Position numbers and translations under genes: made by a program
In this document: positions 29,486-33,325 of the stretch, piece by piece
Layout: every line of letters begins with the position of its first letter
Numbering within the stretch: position 1 is the stretch's first letter
Assembly: GCA_019894765.1 (NCBI GenBank)
Contig: JAGXNT010000088.1
Coordinates: forward strand, 1 to 33,325
Source: Candidatus Heimdallarchaeota archaeon
Lineage (GTDB): Archaea; Asgardarchaeota; Heimdallarchaeia; JABLTI01
Length of the DNA: 33,325 nt
Direction: 5' to 3'
Notes under the pieces: model-generated
The model's database searches: none
Seen by the model: only the letters and a program-made list of their open reading frames with translations
Told to the model about the DNA's origin: nothing

Positions 29486-31620
29486 ATGTATCCTATTAGA
29501 CCCGCTCCACCATTAATGAGTAGTAACAAGCCAAGAAAGATTGTTGCAGTTAATACCATAACGACTAACAAGGTATTGATGCTGGGTCCAGCTGTATCCT
29601 TGAAAGGGTCTCCTACTGTATCACCAGTTATTGCTGCTTTATGAGTATCAGTATCTTTACCGCCAAGGTTGCCATCTTCAATCCATTTCTTTGCATTGTC
29701 CCATGATCCTCCTGCATTTGACATAAATATTGCAAAGACAAATCCAGAAAGAATGGCTCCTACTAAGAAAGCTCCCAGAGCAGCGACTCCAAAAATCACT
29801 CCAACTAAAAGTGGGAAGGATACTGAAATTATACTTGGTAGTATTAATTCTCTTAAAGCTCCTTTCGTAGCAATTTCAATTGTTCTATGGAAATCAGGTG
29901 GTTCCTTACCTTCCAGGATTTTCGGATTGGTCTCGAATTGATTTCTAATTTCATCAACCATTTTAACAGCGTTTCGCTGAACAGATAGTACAAGTAAAGC
30001 TGAGAATAGAACAGGCGCAATAACACCCAGAAAAGCTCCTACTAGCACATAAATATTCAGTAAATCCATTGAAATACTAAGTCCAGTTTTAATTGCTACA
30101 TCTTCAGCATATGAAAATAGAAGTGCAAATACAGCTAAATTAGCTGCTCCAATAGCAAATCCCTTAGTAATAGCTTTTGCTGTATTGCCTGCTGAATCTA
30201 ACTTATCAGCTGTTCGGATTACTTCTTTGCCCAAACCACCTTGTTCTGCTATAGCTCGAGCATTATCTACAATAGGACCGTAAGCATCGTTTGAAACAAC
30301 AGTTCCTACTATTGCAAGCATACCCACAGCAGCCATTGCAATGCCAAAAACTCCATCAAGTAGATACGCAGCTATCATAGCAATTGATATGCCAATTCCA
30401 GGTGGAACGACACTTAGCATACCATATGCGAATCCAGAGAGAATTACTACAGCATCTCCTTCTTGAGCTGCATGCGCAACATTTCTTGTAGGTGCTTTAT
30501 CATCCCTGGTAAAAATATCACTAATAAATCCTATTAACACGCCAGCAAGAAGACCTATGACAACGCAAGCATAATCTTTCCACAAGAATATTTTCAGATC
30601 TGTTGTCATTCCATTCGTTGTGAGTATTATAATCCATGTGATTAAAGCTCCAAGTGCAGCAAAGATTGTAGTTGAAATATAAGTACCAAAATTAAGCAAT
30701 TTTCCAGGATCCTTTGTTTTCAACCATTTAATTAAGAGAATACCAATTATAGATGCAACTAGTCCAATAGCTGAAATAATGATTGGGAACACAATAAATG
30801 CTCCTCGAATAGCATCATCAGCTGTCGCAAAAGCTCCCGTTCCTAGAATATACGCTAAAATCATTGCTGCTAGAATAGACGCAACAAAAGAATCGAAAAG
30901 ATCACTACCCATTCCTGCAATATCTCCGACGTTGTCACCAACATTATCTGCAATTGTTGCAGGATTTCGGATGTCATCTTCTGGTAAATGATATTCTGCT
31001 TTTCCTACTAGATCAGCACCTACATCTGCAGTTTTTGTATAGATTCCGCCACCGCATTTCATAAACAATGCAATGGTACTTGCACCAAAACTGAATCCTA
31101 AAACAACATTAGGAGTTTGAAAAATCCAATAAATTGCAGAAATACCAATTAATGCAAATCCTACAACAGCAAGACCCATAACAGATCCACCAAAGAATGC
31201 AATATCAAATCCTTTGTCAAGGCTTTTAGTACATCCTTGTGCTGCTCGTGTATTTGCTTTCACGCCTACCATCATACCTAAATATCCAGCAAGCATCGAA
31301 GCTACAGAACCAACAAGATAAGAGATAGCTTGTTGCCAGTTCATAAAACCACTTGCAACTGGAACTAAATCACCTGTTTTCTCAGATGGTAAAAATAACA
31401 TAATTACTAGAAATAGTACTAGTACAAAGATTGACAAGATCCGGTATTGTACCCAGAGAAATCTTTTTGCTCCTGCTTCAATATACCCGGAAACTTCTAC
31501 CATTTTCTCGTTTCCAGGGTCTTCTCTAAATACAAGTATACTGAAAATTATCGCAACAATAATTGCAAGTACACCTGCAGCTAGAGCTATAATTAGAGTT
31601 ATAGGCACCACAACAGCCAT
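29482..31620 (-). CDS. hppA: Membrane-bound ion-pumping pyrophosphatase, K+-independent type
   Basis: Polytopic membrane enzyme of 712 residues that couples hydrolysis of pyrophosphate to ion pumping. Signatures: TADVGADLVGKAE (Asp199, Asp203, Lys207), DNVGDNVGD (Asp225, 229, 233), GSWDNAKKWIEDG and GDTVGDPFKDTAGPS near the end, which bind the Mg-pyrophosphate. The residue that distinguishes the K+-dependent from K+-independent groups (Ala versus Lys after GNT-x) is Lys482 in GNTAKAITKG, so it should be K+-independent and, by family knowledge, a proton pump. The gate position in helix 6, ADLFE in many such pumps, reads SDLFD here (Asp243). Divergent promoter; a strong terminator at its end. 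Confidence 0.95.
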   Translation of the reverse strand: MAVVVPITLIIALAAGVLAIIVAIIFSILVFREDPGNEKMVEVSGYIEAGAKRFLWVQYRILSIFVLVLFLVIMLFLPSEKTGDLVPVASGFMNWQQAISYLVGSVASMLAGYLGMMVGVKANTRAAQGCTKSLDKGFDIAFFGGSVMGLAVVGFALIGISAIYWIFQTPNVVLGFSFGASTIALFMKCGGGIYTKTADVGADLVGKAEYHLPEDDIRNPATIADNVGDNVGDIAGMGSDLFDSFVASILAAMILAYILGTGAFATADDAIRGAFIVFPIIISAIGLVASIIGILLIKWLKTKDPGKLLNFGTYISTTIFAALGALITWIIILTTNGMTTDLKIFLWKDYACVVIGLLAGVLIGFISDIFTRDDKAPTRNVAHAAQEGDAVVILSGFAYGMLSVVPPGIGISIAMIAAYLLDGVFGIAMAAVGMLAIVGTVVSNDAYGPIVDNARAIAEQGGLGKEVIRTADKLDSAGNTAKAITKGFAIGAANLAVFALLFSYAEDVAIKTGLSISMDLLNIYVLVGAFLGVIAPVLFSALLVLSVQRNAVKMVDEIRNQFETNPKILEGKEPPDFHRTIEIATKGALRELILPSIISVSFPLLVGVIFGVAALGAFLVGAILSGFVFAIFMSNAGGSWDNAKKWIEDGNLGGKDTDTHKAAITGDTVGDPFKDTAGPSINTLLVVMVLTATIFLGLLLLINGGAGLIGYI

Positions 31621-31663
31621 GTTTTATCCACTCATTCTTTTTGCCTTTTCCTTATAAGTTGAT

Positions 31664-31675
31664 TATATTTAAAAT
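31664..31675 (-). promoter_or_regulatory. TATA box of hppA
   Basis: The minus strand reads ATTTTAAATATA over 31664-31675. A start about 25 bases downstream (near 31642) would leave a leader of about 22 bases before the ATG at 31620. The GGAAAAGG stretch before it is a weak ribosome-site candidate. Confidence 0.45.
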
Positions 31676-31772
31676 TTTATCTGATAATTATAGATAACAA
31701 GGAATATGATTGTTGTTCTCTCAGTTTTTTCTTTTCTTGAGAAAGAACACTAATTTTGTCGCCAAAAAACTA

Positions 31773-31781
31773 TTTAAATGC
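31773..31781 (+). promoter_or_regulatory. TATA box of the terminal membrane-protein gene
   Basis: TATTTAAAT at 31773-31781, preceded by an A-rich stretch like a BRE, would set a start near 31804. A GGAG ribosome site at 31819-31822 lies ten bases before the ATG at 31833. Confidence 0.5.
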
Positions 31782-31832
31782 TGTAATCTATTGATTCAAA
31801 GTTCGTTGGTCAAGAACAGGAGACTCATACTT

Positions 31833-33325
31833 ATGAATGAAACAGTATCATTAGATACTACTGTAACGAAGCGACCTTCGAGAAGGTTCGTTACCCTTGA
31901 TTTTGCTCGAGGAATTGCGATTTTAATCATGTTGATTCTACATATTGTCAAACATATTTTAGACACTGATACATTAATGTCTGATGTTAACATAGTGACA
32001 GAACCTATTATAGCTCTATCAGCTATGATTATTATCCCATTCTTTGGTGGTCTAGCTGGCTTCTTCTTAATTGCCTCATCAGCAAGCAATATGGTTTCTA
32101 TGTATCGAGACTTGGAGAAAGGAAAATCAGTTAGAAGTTTAATCTTGAAGCAAATTATAGGCGGATTTATCTTACTAATATTTGCAATGATCTGTGAAGG
32201 GTTTACAGGTTATTGGGGGGCTCTTGGAGACTTCTTTCTTAATATGAACAATCCAGCAGCAACAAATTGGGCAATAGCTCTCTGGCGGTGGAACCATTTC
32301 GAAACTATTCACGCGATAGCCTGGTGCATTATTATAAATGGAATCATACATGGTCTATTGTCAATGAATGGTCGCTGGAAGAATAGAAGAAAGCTCATTA
32401 CTAGTTATATAATTATGGCAGTTGTAGTAGTTGCTCTTACATTACCAGTTTGGATTTTGGTAGACAAAATTGTCCCAGGTTATCCTTTCACGGTTTTAGA
32501 ACCGAAAATTCTTATTTCCACGCCAAGGATTGGATTCGAGACTTTCTGGGAAATTATTAGAGCTCCATTTCTGAATGTTTTCGCATCACCTATTGAACCG
32601 CTCTTTCCTTATCTAGCAATTTCATTCGTTGGCAGCATAATCGGAATAATTATTTCACAACCAAAGGAGAAAATTGACATAAATTTCCCACGAAAAATGT
32701 TTCTTATTGGGTTAACCATGTTTTTGAGTGGTTTAATTGGAATTGTCTTTGTAATTGCTAATGTTGCAATTAAAACTGGGTTTTTGGTTACGGGAGATAT
32801 TATGCCAATTGTTGATTTCTATTTCACTATAGTCGATCATGGTCAGTGGGTACCTGCATATGCAAGTTACATACCGCAATTTTCATGGCTAGCACAATTT
32901 CTTGCTGTTAATGGTTTCAGCCTTATTTTATACTCAATATTATTCAGATTGATTGAATTTCGAGGTATTAGTAAGCAGTTTGCAAATCGAAGTAAATTCG
33001 TTAGACGCTTTGGCACAATAGCTTTTACAAATTACAACAATCAATGGTACTTCTTCATTGTCTGGGCTTTTACTTCCTTTATCCTGAAAGGAACAGCCTA
33101 TGCGAAACTGCAATGGGGTGGAACTGCTTTAGTTATTCTACTAACTCTTGGTTTTTATTCCCTAATAAACTGGGCATGGGAGAAGATAGGGTACATAGGA
33201 TCATTGGAGTGGTTCATTAGAACTATTACGAATAATCTTATTCCAGTAAGAAGGGCAAGATTCGGTCCTGATGTGAAATGGTGGCAAAAGGGTCAAGTAG
33301 ATGCTGAAACCCAGTTTTACAATGC
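31833..33325 (+). CDS. DUF1624/YeiB/HGSNAT-like membrane protein, 3' end cut by window edge
   Basis: An open frame from the ATG at 31833 (GGAG ten bases upstream) runs to the window edge, giving at least 497 residues with about nine to ten hydrophobic helices. The N-terminus, RRFVTLDFARGIAILIMLILHIVKH, has the pattern R-x-x-x-L-D-x-x-R-G-x-A-I followed by a helix with His. This matches the membrane acyltransferase clan that includes DUF1624, YeiB/DUF418 and heparan-alpha-glucosaminide acetyltransferase. A second feature is the loop FETIHAIAWC with a further His. It may acylate a surface glycan or lipid, but no activity can be claimed. It is divergent from hppA. The C-terminus is missing only because the window ends. 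Confidence 0.75.
   Translation, partial: MNETVSLDTTVTKRPSRRFVTLDFARGIAILIMLILHIVKHILDTDTLMSDVNIVTEPIIALSAMIIIPFFGGLAGFFLIASSASNMVSMYRDLEKGKSVRSLILKQIIGGFILLIFAMICEGFTGYWGALGDFFLNMNNPAATNWAIALWRWNHFETIHAIAWCIIINGIIHGLLSMNGRWKNRRKLITSYIIMAVVVVALTLPVWILVDKIVPGYPFTVLEPKILISTPRIGFETFWEIIRAPFLNVFASPIEPLFPYLAISFVGSIIGIIISQPKEKIDINFPRKMFLIGLTMFLSGLIGIVFVIANVAIKTGFLVTGDIMPIVDFYFTIVDHGQWVPAYASYIPQFSWLAQFLAVNGFSLILYSILFRLIEFRGISKQFANRSKFVRRFGTIAFTNYNNQWYFFIVWAFTSFILKGTAYAKLQWGGTALVILLTLGFYSLINWAWEKIGYIGSLEWFIRTITNNLIPVRRARFGPDVKWWQKGQVDAETQFYN

Noticed and set aside
29669..29941. 90-aa plus-strand open frame
   Set aside because: It is antisense to the conserved C-terminal part of hppA.
31796..32089. 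97-aa open frame on the minus strand
   Set aside because: It is antisense to the start of the membrane-protein gene at 31833, which has a promoter, a ribosome site and a family match.

Overview
The window is AT-rich and gene-dense, and looks like chromosomal DNA of an archaeon. Evidence for Archaea: a formylmethanofuran:tetrahydromethanopterin formyltransferase (Ftr), TATA-box promoters without bacterial -35/-10 pairs, GTG/TTG starts beside strong Shine-Dalgarno sites, and an M29 aminopeptidase plus a membrane pyrophosphatase of archaeal style. The mix of WD40 and TPR proteins with very large membrane-anchored beta-propeller surface proteins (LVIVD, SBBP, thrombospondin type-3 repeats) fits an Asgard archaeon, perhaps Heimdall-like. 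That assignment is inference from gene content; no rRNA or ribosomal protein gene is present to settle it.

Layout. 1-2822 (minus): an edge-truncated membrane protein, an unknown 156-aa protein, a TPR protein and a seven-bladed WD40 protein. 3035-9184: three secreted, C-terminally membrane-anchored proteins (PPC-type, LVIVD-type, SBBP-type) interleaved with a tandem GNAT acetyltransferase and an M29 aminopeptidase. 9203-11107: a DUF547 protein, a TusA-like sulfur carrier and an amidohydrolase. 11202-17268: two giant LVIVD surface proteins flanking a sulfotransferase. The second has 18 calcium-binding type-3 repeats, a transmembrane helix and a cytosolic winged-helix-like tail. 17313-21408 (minus): a MutY-like glycosylase lacking the iron-sulfur cluster cysteines, two small unknown proteins, a metallo-beta-lactamase/double-rhodanese protein and a helical protein with a Glu-Thr-Pro tail. 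21565-24033: a membrane GT2 glycosyltransferase and Ftr. 24055-27521: an HD phosphohydrolase divergent from a tight three-gene operon (SLOG-wHTH, DUF6884/YaaA-like, minimal nucleotidyltransferase). 27654-31620: an M20 peptidase, a cupin and a K+-independent-type membrane pyrophosphatase with a textbook hairpin/poly-T terminator. 31833-end: a polytopic membrane protein resembling the DUF1624/YeiB/HGSNAT acyltransferases, cut by the window edge.

The best candidate for an undescribed system is the HD / SLOG-wHTH / DUF6884 / nucleotidyltransferase cluster (24055-27521). It combines a possible nucleotide maker, a nucleotide-binding fold fused to a DNA-binding domain, a nucleic-acid-linked YaaA-like protein and a (d)NTPase-like hydrolase. 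A second theme is the set of five propeller or repeat surface proteins sharing one topology, one of them apparently linked to a cytosolic winged-helix domain. Several genes relate loosely to sulfur (TusA-like, MBL-rhodanese, sulfotransferase), but they are not in one operon.

Convergent neighbours are packed very closely (1-2 bp gaps, or a 6-bp overlap). No intergenic stretch exceeds about 300 bp. I found no tRNA, rRNA, CRISPR array or insertion sequence.
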